Positions 25,868 through 39,800 of a DNA stretch of 64,000 bases are shown piece by piece; position 1 is the first letter of the stretch, and the number at the start of each line of letters is the position of its first letter. A program made the translations under genes and the position numbers. The stretch is taken from assembly GCA_964017065.1 (NCBI GenBank), contig OZ024788.1, positions 7,721,202 through 7,785,201 on the forward strand. The letters are read 5' to 3'. Under the pieces are notes generated by a model. That model saw only the letters and a list, made by a program, of their open reading frames with translations, made no database searches and was not told where the DNA came from. The DNA is from Haliclona indistincta (Eukaryota; Porifera; Demospongiae; Haplosclerida; Chalinidae).

Positions 25868-27849
25868 GACTTGTGGTGAAAAACAGCAACTAAACCTTTA
25901 AGGCGTGGTCAATATTGGTCACGTGTGTCATGAATGACGTACTTAGGTTACGCCTTTCGTGCTAATTATTCATACAAAAAATTGTATAACGCCTGTCGAG
26001 CGAGGCAAATTAAAAGCGGAAGTAAGTATGACGTTGACCAATCAAACGCACGTAAGTTGCTCAGGCACCTTCTCCCTCTCTTCTTCATGTGCTTCAAGTT
26101 CATGTGCTTCTTGTTTTTTTCTCCGAACACAGCATAAATTAATAGTCAAACATAACCGAGGAAGATCCCTGTTGTAACGAAGAACTAGAAAGGTACCACC
26201 ACAGGGTCAATAGCCTCAGACATTTACACAGTAATCAATTCGATTTTGATTAAGGTGGCAGGTTACCAGAATTAATGATATCTCGGATTAAATTCAGTTT
26301 TGGTCACCGTTTGATTGATCAATGTCGTACTTCCGGTCTTCACATTACAATGCAAGATCTTCGAAAATTTAATTTTACTTGATACTTAAAATAATTATTT
26401 CTGGGTATCTATAGTTCTTATGGATATTCCATCAGTACAGATCTATTAATTATCTCTTGACTCCACATCCTCCTCTCTTCTATTGATTCTGTCTCTAAAA
26501 TCTTGAATTACCGCTGTAGAGCACTATGCAGACCATCATTCGATGCACCATAGTTAGTTATCTGGATCTACTAAAGTGTCCTATACTGTTTTGCTTAGCT
26601 ATTGATTAATATCACTCGAGTTACAGGCCGAGTGATGCTCTGATTCCAAGCTATTCACTCCTCATTGGATCACTCCACTCCAGTTTGTGGAGTCTTCCTT
26701 GATATTAGAAAAGCTTTCAACTCAGTCAGTCATTAGGGTCTACTGCACAAGCTTAGCTCTATTGGTCATCCCAGTCACCTTTATTCCAGGTTCTGTTCAT
26801 ATCTTGCTAATCGAACTCAGTCAGTAAAAGTTGGCAATAGTGTATCTTATACTCTGCCTGTTCTGTCTGGTGTCTCCCAGGGGTCAATACTAGCCTCTAG
26901 GTCTCCTATTCTTTAATATCCCTGATCTTGACTCCGAATTCTCATCATTTTATGCTAATGACATTCTTCTGTTACACCCCATTTCTTCTACTACTACTGA
27001 TATCTTCTCTGTGAAATCTCTAAAGCTAAAAGTCTACATGTAAGAATATGATCTTTTCTTTCCGCCCTCAGGCCTATTTTGATTGTTCCCCCTGTGATGA
27101 TCTCAGAAGGTGCTTGGGCTGATATTCCACCACTTTTATCAACATATAGCACTTCTTCCACCTTATTAACTCTCTACTTCACTCTGGTTCACCCAATTCT
27201 TGAATACTGTTCCGTCATTTGGGATCCATCTTCCTAGCTTGACTATACTATCTCAGGCCTAGAATCTGTTCAATGTTTTGCCTTCAAACTGATTTTAAAA
27301 TCATGGTCCACAGCCTACAACTCCTTTCCTCCCTCAACCTCATAATTTTGGCGCAACGAAGTAGATATGCCAAATTCTAACAATTTTCAAGTTAAACAAT
27401 CATCTTTCTCATTCTCCACTTCAATCTTCCCTCTTCAAATTTTATTTTTCCCGTAATTCAATTTCATCTCTCTTCATCCCATATAATTAGCACTGGTTGC
27501 TATTCACCTTTTCTTTGAAATGAATTAAAAATGTGGACGAATAAATGCAGCTGTCTAAAGTGCTGAAATTTGGCTGCGTGTGTTTTTGTTTTCCCTGGTC
27601 CCACTGAAGTGCTAGCTAGCAAGTTGATTATGTATCATGTAACTCTTTCAAATAGTCGTAACTTTTGTTCCATGACAATTATTTTTTCTGTAAACGGCTA
27701 GACTACCCCGTTCATGCTAAGTTGGATGATCAAGTTAACAAAAATTAATATTACTACCATCAATAGCTACAATAATAAACAAGAGAAAACACAAAACAGT
27801 GTAAAAATAGTAATTGGTCATAAAGAGACTGTGGTTGTAAGTGGATAAC
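25868..27849. other. Intergenic region between CACHD1-like and Sema-FN3 genes
   Basis: About 2 kb. The first 300-400 bp should include the CACHD1-like promoter. Most of the rest is a decayed retrotransposon (separate entry). The end adjoins the 3' end of the Sema-FN3 gene. Confidence 0.6.
26675..27480 (+). pseudogene. Decayed non-LTR retrotransposon reverse transcriptase
   Basis: Frames on the plus strand give VFLDIRKAFNSVSH, a stop, then GLLHKLSSIG, LSGVSQGSIL, and after a frameshift FYANDILLL, where the catalytic FADD box of jockey/CR1-like reverse transcriptases is expected. Further on, HPILEYCSVIWDPSS and LESVQCFAFKLIL match the region after the RT domain. The internal stop, the frameshift and the ADD-to-AND change show the copy is dead. 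No endonuclease or intact ends were found. Confidence 0.8.
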
Positions 27850-30800
27850 TTATGGTTGGGTACATTTTTCTTCCGTGCTCTGACTGCTGTTATCAGATTC
27901 TGTTCCCTTGATACCAGCAAAGTCATCAAAGTCACATTCAACTATAGGGCGTGTCGAAGCATTGCTGGCTAATCTTTGCGGTGTATTAGTACGCTTCACA
28001 AACCCAACAGCAACCTTAGAATGGGTTGAAGCCACAGAAGAGTTGTGTTTATTGTCATTGCCATCAATATCTTCAGTAGGAGACAACTTCTTGCGGCGTA
28101 GAACAAGAGCAATAGCAAGCATACCAGCAATTATAATAGCTGCAATGATTGCAAGTATGGATAAAACTATAAGAGCCGTCACGGTACTACTTAGTGAGCC
28201 AGTATTAGATAGAGAAAGAGCACCCCTTCTAAGAGCTTCAACAGTTCGGGTACCCATTGTCCAAGAACTCGTATTCTCTGTATTATAGCTCCGAACACAG
28301 AACAACACTTCTATATACTCAAGCACATCTGGCAAGTTTGCAGTATAGCTAGAAGCCCCAGCATTTGGAATAACCATTGCAGTGTCTTTTACATTATCGT
28401 ATAAACTGTCACAAGTAAATCGGTCACGAGCGTTAACATCGATAGCATTACCAACAGCAACATGCCAACCATCAATTACACCCATAAAATTGTCCGAAGA
28501 GAACCACTGTAAGTAAATTGATGTATTGTTTAAAGTGGCACTGACATTCGAAGGAGCAGATGGGACACCAGCAGAGGTCAGACAGACAATAGGAGCACTT
28601 TCCTGGCCAAGCAAGTTAGCTACAGTATCGAAAGCCCTCACAGATATGGAATAATTGCTCCTTGGTAGAAGATTGTTACGGGTATTCTCAGACATTGTTG
28701 TACGCTCTGTCATAGTACCAGAAAAGGGAGTCCCAAATATTACATCATAATTTATATTAGCCTGCTGAGTTGGGTTAAATTCCACAGTAATGGAGTTGTA
28801 TGTTATACTGCTACAAGACAGATCAGTTGGCGGAAGAGGAAGGACCTGAAAACAAAAAACAATTAAGGAGAACTGACTATATTGCACTATAACTAGGACA
28901 TGTGCATGACATGTATCTGCTCAAACCATACTTGCACTAATATAGCTTTTCCATCGTGTACGTCATCACTACGTAATAATTGATTTATGGGCGTGGTTAC
29001 GTGTGGTTATGAGTACACAGGTGCGTGATGGTGCTGTGTGTAAGGATGCCAACTGCTGAAGGAATAACTTGATTGTATGGATTTGCTACCAAGCTGTAAG
29101 GCAAAGCCAGAGCAAGGTACATGAAGAAAATAAAGCTAGTTAAGCTACTGAATGGCATGGATCGTTGCTAACTCTCAGAGAGCTAACAACACGTCTACTA
29201 CAAAAGGCAGACCTGTTGTGCACCAGTCGAGCCTCTTCTTATCTCATTCGCTATTCAGTTTTGCATACATGCTATGCTACTGTAAAGTGACAAACCCGAT
29301 CGTGTGTGCTTCCATGGGTTGAAAGCAGCTAGTGTGTTTGCATTTTAAGGGTGTGGTACACAGATGAATGGTTATTCCTTCAATATAGTTATTCCTTCAA
29401 TATAGTCAGTTTACTGTGAATTAGGGTTGGTCAATATACCGTATAGCGGGTAATTTTGGTGGGAGGAAACTTTGGCGAATTTGGCGAATCGTCAAGCATT
29501 CGCCAAAATAAAATTAGCCAAAATCTGCTTTTTCTATTGCAGTAATACGTGAGCCAGGCACTTGACGCCAAAATTAAATTCGCCAAAACGCAAAATCTGG
29601 GTCATTCGTAAAAATTATGACCCTCCAAAATTACCCGCTATATGGTATCAATAATGTTAGAAATATTGCCAATGTCAATACTCTATTATGCAGGATTATT
29701 TAACGATACCGAATGTTGAAATTACATCTGATGTTATTTCGATACAATCGTGTAGTCTGTAGCCAAACTACCATAGATCTGAAATTTTCGCGTTCCAAAT
29801 TTTATTCTATTAAATTTTTGGTGGATCTAATTTTCGTCGTTAGCTCGGGTGTGCAATAGTGCGCATTGATTAAACTAATGTGTTTAAATTTCGCGTATTT
29901 TAATTTTCGACGCAAGCACGAACGACAAAAATATTTTGACGCTGAAAATTTCCAGATTTACGGTACTAATGATGGCAAAAGGCCGTTTTTGACAAACCAA
30001 GAACACTGCATGGAATACTGAAGATAGTTGGGATAGAAATCGAAAGGGAGCTGACTCAAATTTTCAGCATTATTGCAATATTATGGTTGTCAATACCATA
30101 TTCCCGATATTGACCATCTCTACTGCGAATCTCATGCAAATGCAGACCACCAGTACCAGGTAACCAGCTAAAGGTGACCTGGAGGCGAGGCTAAACCCAT
30201 AATAATTTATATGCTGCTTCACTATGTAGCAACTCACATTGTTGATGTTAAAGTTAACTGAACAGGATCCACCACAGCCATGAGCATTGCATAATCGTAG
30301 GGTAAACCTGTACTCATTTTTTCTAGCAAGTCCAGTAGTGGAAACACGGAGTCCGTTCATTTGGTATTGTTCCAAAGACAATGTTTGCGACAGTACGGCA
30401 TTCATTGTATCCAAGTTAGTAATGTTGTATTGAGCAGAAAGACTGGACAACGATATAGCATCAGTGACAGTGAAACTAAAAAGTGCAGTTTCTGATACGT
30501 TTTGAGCCAAAAAGCATCGAGGAGTGGTCGGTACATTGGTAGGAATTACTATTTGTCCGATGCGAGAGAGGTGCCCTCCACCAATGGCATTAAATGCTTG
30601 TACTTGAGCACTACACCAGGAGAGAGTTCCAGTGACACTTCCAATATCAATAGTAGCTGATTTCAAAGTAGTGTTTGCTGAAAAGTTAGCCTCATTGCAT
30701 CTCATTCGCACAAGATAATAGGCGACATTGAAGGTTGTTGACTCATCGTCATCCCATGTAACAGTTATTGAATTTGTAGCACTGGTCAGCAACACATTAG

Positions 30801-33800
30801 AAGGAGCATCTGGGGCATTAGCAAGCGTCCTTTGCATCTGAAGTCGAGGCATTGAGTCTCCAATAGAATTGCGTGCTTGTACACTGACGTTGTAAGCCGT
30901 ATTTTGGCTTAATCCAGAGATGTAAAAATGATTATACCCAGTTTGCAAAGTAGTGCCATCATACACTACTGTATACATCAATCCAGGTCGATTGTAATTG
31001 TTAGGGACATCCCAAGTGACGAGTAAAGAGGTAGGGTTAGGAGACGTTACCGCTAAGTTTTGTACAGGCTCAGGGGGTATGTTGCTTGTTATCCCACATT
31101 CAGTTCGTAAGCTACTGCGTAGAGAATTGCTCATACATGATGCGACAGCAGATACACTTATGCAACATCTTGTTAGGGGCTGAAGGCCGCTGATCAAGAA
31201 AGCAGAATTAGCAGAAGTGGTGTCAATAGTATCCAACTGAAAAGTGGTGTAATTGTAACAAGACTGTTCAACCTGGAGAAGATTTAAAAAGTGTAAGTAT
31301 TGAACATGTCAGAAGAGTGCTGCTTAAAAAAACACTTTGTAGTTAAAATTACACAACAGATGCCTGTACCTAAAATAATAATCTGATACATGTTAATCTA
31401 GTCGTAGACTTTATCATAACTTGCTCAACTGACATCATCCTATAATGCAGACTGATTCTACAGGGCAGACCACCCTAGGAAGGTTTATCTTCAGCATCAA
31501 AATAATTATGACAATAGGAGAATATTGGTTTCCTTGCTGCACATAATCAGTTATTAGCAGCAGCTCTGTATACTAAACTGACTAACTGACTACTGTGAGG
31601 CTCTGGTGGCTTTCCCACTAAAGCTGACTAAATGTTAAAACTGCCTAAACGTAACATACGAGTTCATAAGCATACATTATATGGTCCAAGTGATCCGTTC
31701 GTATATAATGGTTCAAGCCAAGTAAACTGGAGTGTTGATGATGAGTTAGAAGACAGCATTAGAGACCCCACTGGAGATGGGTCCTCACACAATGTCATTC
31801 CACTTACAACTGTTGAACGAACACCTTCACCTACAGTATACCAAATAATAATAAAATTAATATTATAATTTTTAAATAACAAGTATTAACCTCCAGCAGT
31901 GCAAGCCGACACAGATAGTGAATAGCTAGTGAATGGTGTCAACCCTTCAAATGTATAACTTGTACCAGTTACTTCAGAGCATCCAGATACCTATAATAGA
32001 AAGAAACTTATCACAATGTTGTCACTAGTAATGAAGCATAGGGCAGCTTTGGTTAAACACATGAATTTCACCTTTTCATCTCCAATGTACACCGAGTATC
32101 CAGTAATATCACACAAGTTACTGGTCATAGGTGGACTGGACCAGGTCAGTCTTAGAGACCGCTTCGTGGGATTCAGAGTTGACATTGGAGTTGGAGGAAC
32201 AGTTGGCGGTCCTTGAGCAAGAGTAGCGTTAGATGATGTTGTTGTCATACCAACACTGTTCATGACAATCACATTGTACTGCACACTGTAAATGAAAGAA
32301 TAGTACAATTATTGATCAGCTGTTCGTCGTGTTAACTTACACATCGCATGGTCTGAATCCTCCTATAATAACACTGTTGCTGTTCGAATAATCAACCAGC
32401 ACACTGCCCATCGTGCCAGCACCATTGTTGTAATTTATCTGAGAGAAAAAAATAAATATAAATACGTACAGAATTGTATAATTTTCATGAAACACAAACA
32501 CTAAATCATTGTTCATTGTACCCTCATTGTACCCAATTCAAAGCCACCCACAAGTAAAGTTTATTCAATATGAATATGAATTAGACCCAAATTCTGATGT
32601 ATGCAGGCTGCAGCTAGCTGTATCATTGCTCTGAAGACTCTAATGTGCTCGGATTGCCGAGCAAAGCAAGGCTACTATTTGTGATAGTACAGGCTTGGTT
32701 AGAATGCTTCTATTTCTCAGGAATGCTAATACAGTACTCTCAACGGACACTCCCAATAGCTGGACCTCCATAAAACAAACAATTTGCTGATGTGCATAAC
32801 AATACAAAACAATACAGTTTGGAACCTCCATGTAAGGGACACATTCATGTAAGGGACACATTCATGTAAGGGACACCTCCATGTAAGGGACACCTCCATG
32901 TAAGGGACACCTCCATGTAAGGGACAAAAAGTACTTGACCAACTTCTCCATTATAGAGAGATGACTGTATGTATGTATGTATGTACGTATGTATGTATGT
33001 ATGCATGTATGTATGTATGTATGTATGTATGTATGTATGTATGTATGCAAGTATGTATGTATGTATGTATGTATGTATGTATGTGTGTATGTGTGTATAT
33101 TTAAGTCACACTTAGGAATGCTCTGTGCCAAGAGTGTCACAGGGAGGAGTCTCACTGACACCAACTATTGTGTCATGTGAAGCCGGTGACACAATTTGTA
33201 TGGACAACGGTGCCTTTGCCTACTGAAGAGAGAAGCAGTAGTGCTTACTGTAAAATTATAGCTATCAGGCACATCTGTGAGTTGACAGCCATCAAGAGTG
33301 ATGCGGAACTGAATATGACTAGAGTTCAGTGAACGAGCATCCAAAATATTATTGTCACTTGCATCAAGAGGTCGAGGCGCTGTAGTGATAGAACAGTAAT
33401 AAAGTTAATTTCAACGTTATTTCTAGTAACATGTGCTAAATGTTTACTACACATGTCATTAACTCTCTTTACACCACATTGCCTTAAGTTATACTTCAGT
33501 ATGGTGTTATACATGATCATTGTAGCCCAAGATCAAAAATAACCGCCATAACAAGGTTGTGGCTACATATGATGCAAGGGACCGTTAAAATGCTGGAATT
33601 CTCAGCCGATGGTGAAAAATAGGTACCTCTATCTGTTTGCTATCTGTTCTTAAAGTATGATACCATGCAAGTTCAAAGGTGCTCCAGGCTAGTTTTGGCT
33701 AGGTCGCACTTTAAACCAGTTAAAGCACTGGGTCTCGTGCTCTACAGCATTGCACTCGGGTCATTATACGCTGTAGAGCACTAGACACGGTGCTTTAAAT

Positions 33801-36800
33801 CTGATTGGTCAATAACACTCTAAAGCTCTAAACCATTACCTGATGGATGAGCGGTGACCGATCTAGTGTACGTTGTTACATCTGATCCATTGCTAGCAAC
33901 AACAGAGACACGATACCTGCATCGAAATACAAACCAAATTAATTACGCTTTACAAAGAAGAGTCAAATTTCTTAATCACCTCTGCAGTCCCAAAATGTTA
34001 GGACTTGTGATTTGAAGATCATCTGAATAAGATAGCATTAATAATAAAAACAACAGAAATTGTATAACTACATTAAACATGCACCACTATTACTCTGTCT
34101 CACCACTTGTGCAAGCAACAGAAGTAGCAATGGGAGTTTCTCCACAGGTGGTGCCTACAACAGTCACACTAACACCCACAGTGTACGAGCACTGTGTACA
34201 GCCAGTCACTCTGATGGTGTTAGAAGGAGCGCTAACAGATGCTTGTATATTACTACAGCTGGGATGAACTGGATTAGAGAAAGTAATGAAAACCTTTTAA
34301 AAAATTATCAAAATAATAGGACATACTTGCACAATGGCTGCTCTCTCCTGTGTGGACGTTCTGGTATAGCCTATAAAAACAAACAGTAACAGGTATGGAC
34401 GCCTATGTGTTAAATCAATACAGGCATATTTTCACTACACAAATCTACCGTATCGTAATATTTTTGCGGCCTGTATATTTCACGAATAGGAAACAAAAAC
34501 GTAGTTAGCGAAAACAATTTTCGCGTTTGAGCACCAGAGCTAAAGCTAACTCCATGCATTTTGACAATTTACATGTACATTTGTATTTCGTCTGCTCACT
34601 ATTTGAAAATCACCACAAAAAGCTATACATAGCAACACATTGACATACACGTATAAGCTAATACTCTGATCTTACTCTGATGGAAGATCGTGAGCACCTT
34701 CAGCAGATGCCACAGTAGACAAATCAACACTGTAATGAACACATGTGGAGCTGGTAGTATTCCAATAGCAATAAGGATCACGTGCTCCTATACAGTCCCT
34801 AGGAAGCAACAAAATCATAATTTAGGTTCATGACAAGCACACCCAACACAAACTGTAGAACATGCACGTTTGAACAATTCATTTTTATTGCGCTCATTGA
34901 ATCACTAAATTTAGGTCCCACTAAAATTATTTTGTGCTGAGAAAATACCGTACTGGCACGTTATCAGGCGTAGCTCACGTATAGACGCATACTCACTTGT
35001 TTAGCGCACGTTTTGCTGCAACTCTCACATTGAGGAAAAAGCATTCTTTATTAGACGCATCCCACTTATAAGTGCATATTTCCTTGCTGTGGAAATATAA
35101 GTGCATGTACCTACTACTTAATAACGTGCGGCGCCTGTACGGCAATGACCCTACAGTACTCAGCTACCAGAATAGCACAGGTAAGCTAAAGTCTACAGTA
35201 CAGAACTTGAAATTATCGTGCAAAACACTAAACAGTCTAACTTTAACCAGTGTCCAAAATGAGAACCTGGCACTCATAGAATATGACTAACTTTAACTAA
35301 ATAATTATCATGTCCACAATGCCTAGTACCTCAGAATAGCTTAAGCTTAAATTTAGAAACTCATTTTAGGGATTTGAAAAAAAAAAGAAAAATGGTGCAG
35401 GCTCAAACTCTACAGTAGAGCTTGCTTAATTTTTGTGATTTGACAATGTTGATGTAGTACATTAATAAACTTACAGGCATGAGGTGTGTTTAGAGCACTG
35501 GTAGAGAGCTATCTTGTACAGTCTGGTGAATGTACTCACGTACAAAAACTTAGATCCATCAACAACCTTAACAGATGGAAGAAGTAAAATATAGCCATGC
35601 AACAAACAACAATAAAATATACCTTGATTTGCATCTGTCTAACAACATGATTATCAGCAAGCTATGAAAAAGGAGAAACAGTTAACCATGGCTATGTTAC
35701 ATGTATTTTGTCTGTCAACAGATAAGGCTTCCGGCCCTCTCAAACCAATAAGTTGATTCAGATTAGATGTACATGGAATTCAATTCACACTTCCTGCAAT
35801 TCGCATTTCAGCCAAACCACGTACGGAGGTGCTTTGGAAGTAAATCACAAGAATGGTTAAAACTGCGGAACGGACTACTGAAGTGACTAGGATGTTGATT
35901 GCTTGAGAAGAGGGCGTCAAGCACTATGGTTGAATAATTCAGTCACATGATGGTGGTAATGGCTAATTCACTTCTTGACTTGTAGTGCGAACGCAGAAAA
36001 TGTGCATTGAATTTGCAATGAAAGAACGCTTCTCTCAATGAAGCAAATTCAATGCGCTTTGAAGTGTGAACAGGTCTATACAGCAAATTAATGCATGAAT
36101 ACAAGTGAATACTGAAGAATAATATCACACTGGTGATAGTTGCTATAGCAATTTGTACTTAGGAAATGGCATCATTCAGGCTTTTGTTTACTGCATCTTC
36201 GTTTTCATATCTGTTCTCTTCGATTTTCCATGTCTTCACATAAATATGTGTCAAAGACACAAGTATGTAAGCACCATCTGTCTGTCTGTCTATCACAACG
36301 ATTTCTCGTCGCTTGCTGTAACTAAGTGCTAAAACAAGTAACACAGACAGAAATCGATGCTCGCTCAGATTTGTATTTGAAGAATTTCGGTTATAGAGCT
36401 TATTGCGCAAGTTACAGCGTAGATGGCTCTCCTGGATGGCTGTTGCTGGTGATGTGGATTTCTATAAAGACAAAATTATCTACTGCTGGCTGCTAGTTCG
36501 TTTCTTACTTCAGAACAGCGTGGCAGACTTGTTCGTTCTCGAGTTACGGCGTAATTTGCTTACCTAACGATCGATGACCGTTGCTGGCGATCTAGAGTTC
36601 TCCGTAGACAAAATTATCCACAGTTGACTGCATAGAAGCTGATAGGTTAGAATTTCACTACAGGATACCAGCGCATGTCTAAAGAAATTGTGTAAGCAAG
36701 CTATAGATGCTATCTCGCTCGTGTGCTGTGCCCAGAACTCGAACTGAACATTATAGACACGCACAGTTGAATTAGTGGTCAGCACTCTGTACAGAAGCTG

Positions 36801-39800
36801 CGGTTTACTGTGTATGTGAAATGGTGGCATTCCACCAAGACATCTGCACCTTTAGTACTAACCTTTATAGTCTCAGATATAACAGGGATTGAGTCAGCCC
36901 CCACTGATGCCGCAGTACCTTGCACCATCTTAAGTATACGACCATCCTCTACAACACAATGCAGCTAGTTAGAATAGGTTCATGTGCACTAACCTGTTCC
37001 CATAAACAAAATGTCTTGTTGCACAGTTCTAGTCAAGTCTGCCTGGTCAGCAACACTTGTTTGATCCACAGCAAGTGACACGGCCCTAAGACATTGTTAA
37101 AGATGAATACGGATCTTAGGAACTATCCTGTCTTACAGAGTGTCCTCCACTTCTAGGAGAGGAATTGTTCTAGTTAACTCTTGTTGCACCATGCTAGATG
37201 ACTGGATGGCCATGGCTAAATCAGTGTCATCAGTCCGAACATCTGCACACTGAAAAAAATTCGATTAGTTACAGGATACCGATGAAATAGTAATCCAGGC
37301 TTGACTGCTGTTGCATGTAGGCAAGCACAAATTGTGTGTTAGTACTCACAGGCAATACATTCCTAGAGGTCATCATTCCCTCGTCTCTGAGTGGTCGATT
37401 TCTAAATGCTCCTAATAGTTCATTGTCAGAAGTACTGAACTCAGCTTCATAAACACATATCGCAGTGCCATTAAAAGAATATCTATCGAAATAATTAAGT
37501 GAACAACTAGTTCAGACAAAGTATTATACTTACAGTGGTCCAGTGAAAATAGCGTACATGAGTCTGTTCCAATTTTTATTACCCTGATAGCGACTCTGAT
37601 TAGGAGTAAGCACATTAGTTCCTGATATGAAAAAAAGAGATAAGTAAGCATCTGGAATTCATTGCCCTAGCTTTAAATTCCACATCGTAGCATTTATGAA
37701 ACCCCCAAGCACTCCTTATCATATAAAAACGGTGATTCTTGACCAAGATATGCTCTAAATCATTTAAAGTTTAGAATAAAGCAATCGAGATTGCGTCTGA
37801 TACAGTTGACAGAGCTAGGTGCTAGAGCGCTGTAGCAGCGACGACGAGTGGTACAGCGCCGTATCAGTGCTGCAGCGGGTCTAATACAGCGCTCGGATCC
37901 ACCCCCTCGTTCAATACAACTCCACCCCATATTTATTGTGTATTGTACTTACTCATAACATCATACTCAATGTTCAAAGCTCCAAGTGCTGAAGGTCCAC
38001 TGGGAGGAGACCGTTTGCAAATAATGTTAGCTTTCGCAAAACTGGAAAATATTCTTGATCCAGAAATAGGCATGTCAGTACCACGATCATCCTGTTGACA
38101 GAAATGATACAAAGTGACAAGTCAACAGCTGTACAACAATTGTGCTTTAACTGTTATCATAATTATCTGATCTAGGCATATAGGCGCCCATCAAAATTAA
38201 ATTCACCCCCTTCAAAATTTCCCACAATACAGCAATTTTTTTGTGTTTCTGTTGTATGTGCATGCATAAATTTTAACCCTTCAAAAAGTCCCACTATACA
38301 GTAATTTTTTCTGTTGTATGTGCATGCATTAGTCCAAGTCATATACGCTGGTTACCTTACAGATCTGGACAACACGGGTATATCCTAGACTAGGGTTAGC
38401 AATACGCTTTTCTCTGAAGAAAACGTAGTAGACATCGTAGTTGCCATTGTCATAGTTAAACGAGTGATAGTTAATGAACACATTTGGAACTGTAGAAAAA
38501 GAAAAAGAAATTCTGTAAAAATTTTATAACGTAAAATTTTGATGAAAATGCTGTTTGAGACGGTCACAAATTTTGACACCAAACACTGAAATTGCAGTCA
38601 GGCTTGATAATTATTATGCATAAAGAGGAAGAAAAATTACTAGACTGCTACTAAGAAGTTGTGAGGCTGTAAGCTCCTTCAGCTAAATAAAACAGTGTCA
38701 CATCACTCTTTAAAAAATACTTACCTGCTAACCAGAACTCTTCACTGGACTGTTTCAACAAACGATTGAAAGTGATTCTGTTTTCACTGTCAATACTAGA
38801 ATTAAGGTAACCAAGCACAAACACATCGCCGCCTAGTGAGTTACTGCGAGTATAGGAGATGGTGAAATACCGATAGTCGCTGTCATTCACTGCATGAAAA
38901 AGTTGTCATGAAATTAAGTTCAATAATACAAGCAGCAACTCGATAAAATATCAATTTTGTATACCAATACTCACTGTCAATAAATTCTCCAAAATTAGGA
39001 AAAAGTGGATGAATAGAGACTACCCCAGTACTCTCTGTGTCCTCAGTAGGTTCAGACATTGACGTTGTGTCTATACCAGATGCATTCTATAAAAAATTCA
39101 AAAAAAAAGATGATTTTGCCATTTGTCCATCATGTACCGTTAACAAAGAAAGCTTATTTTGATGATGCATGTAGGCATAAATACCGTATGAAATTTACGC
39201 GAATTTCGTGAATTACAGACTAATTTATCTGTGAATGTCTTTCTTAGCTGACAAAGATAACCCAATAGAGCTAATTCACGAAAATATCATTCACAAAATG
39301 TTCTATCATGCGCATTCACAAAAATTTCCAGCTATACGGTTCATATGCACGATTCATTCACTATGGGTCACGGGCCTCAGCTCTTCGGCTGTGCTGTCTA
39401 ACTATTGTTTAGTTGCCAAGATATTGTAGTCTTATTGACAACAAACTTTAATTAATCTACTTTATAATGCAAGCTGTTTTATGAAAAGTTAATAGCTATG
39501 ATAATACTTACAATTCCAACAGTAGAACACTTTGGGTACGTAAAGAATGATCCACAAACTAGCATTCGATCAGGACGATACGAGACCTTACGATACACAC
39601 GGATATGATTAGAGCACGCTATACCAGCCTGTCAAAAAGAAAGAAATAATGCAATACACTGTGATCATACTACATGTACTTACATTAGTCTTCATCATAC
39701 ATTCTGTGTTGTCAGTAGCAGTAGCACTATCTGACAGATCTGGTATCCAATCAAGTTGTCTGTTCACGGTAAGATCATTCATGTTCATCTGAAGTAGCTG

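Noticed and set aside
32862..33180. Open frames over the GTAT microsatellite
   Set aside because: Simple repeat translation (YVCM and HTYI runs), intronic.
35513..35539. A 27-nt GTGAGT...AAG segment that could be read as a tiny intron in the Sema-FN3 gene
   Set aside because: It is in frame, has no stop, and its translation (VSTFTRLYK) completes the expected last Sema strand. It is exon sequence.
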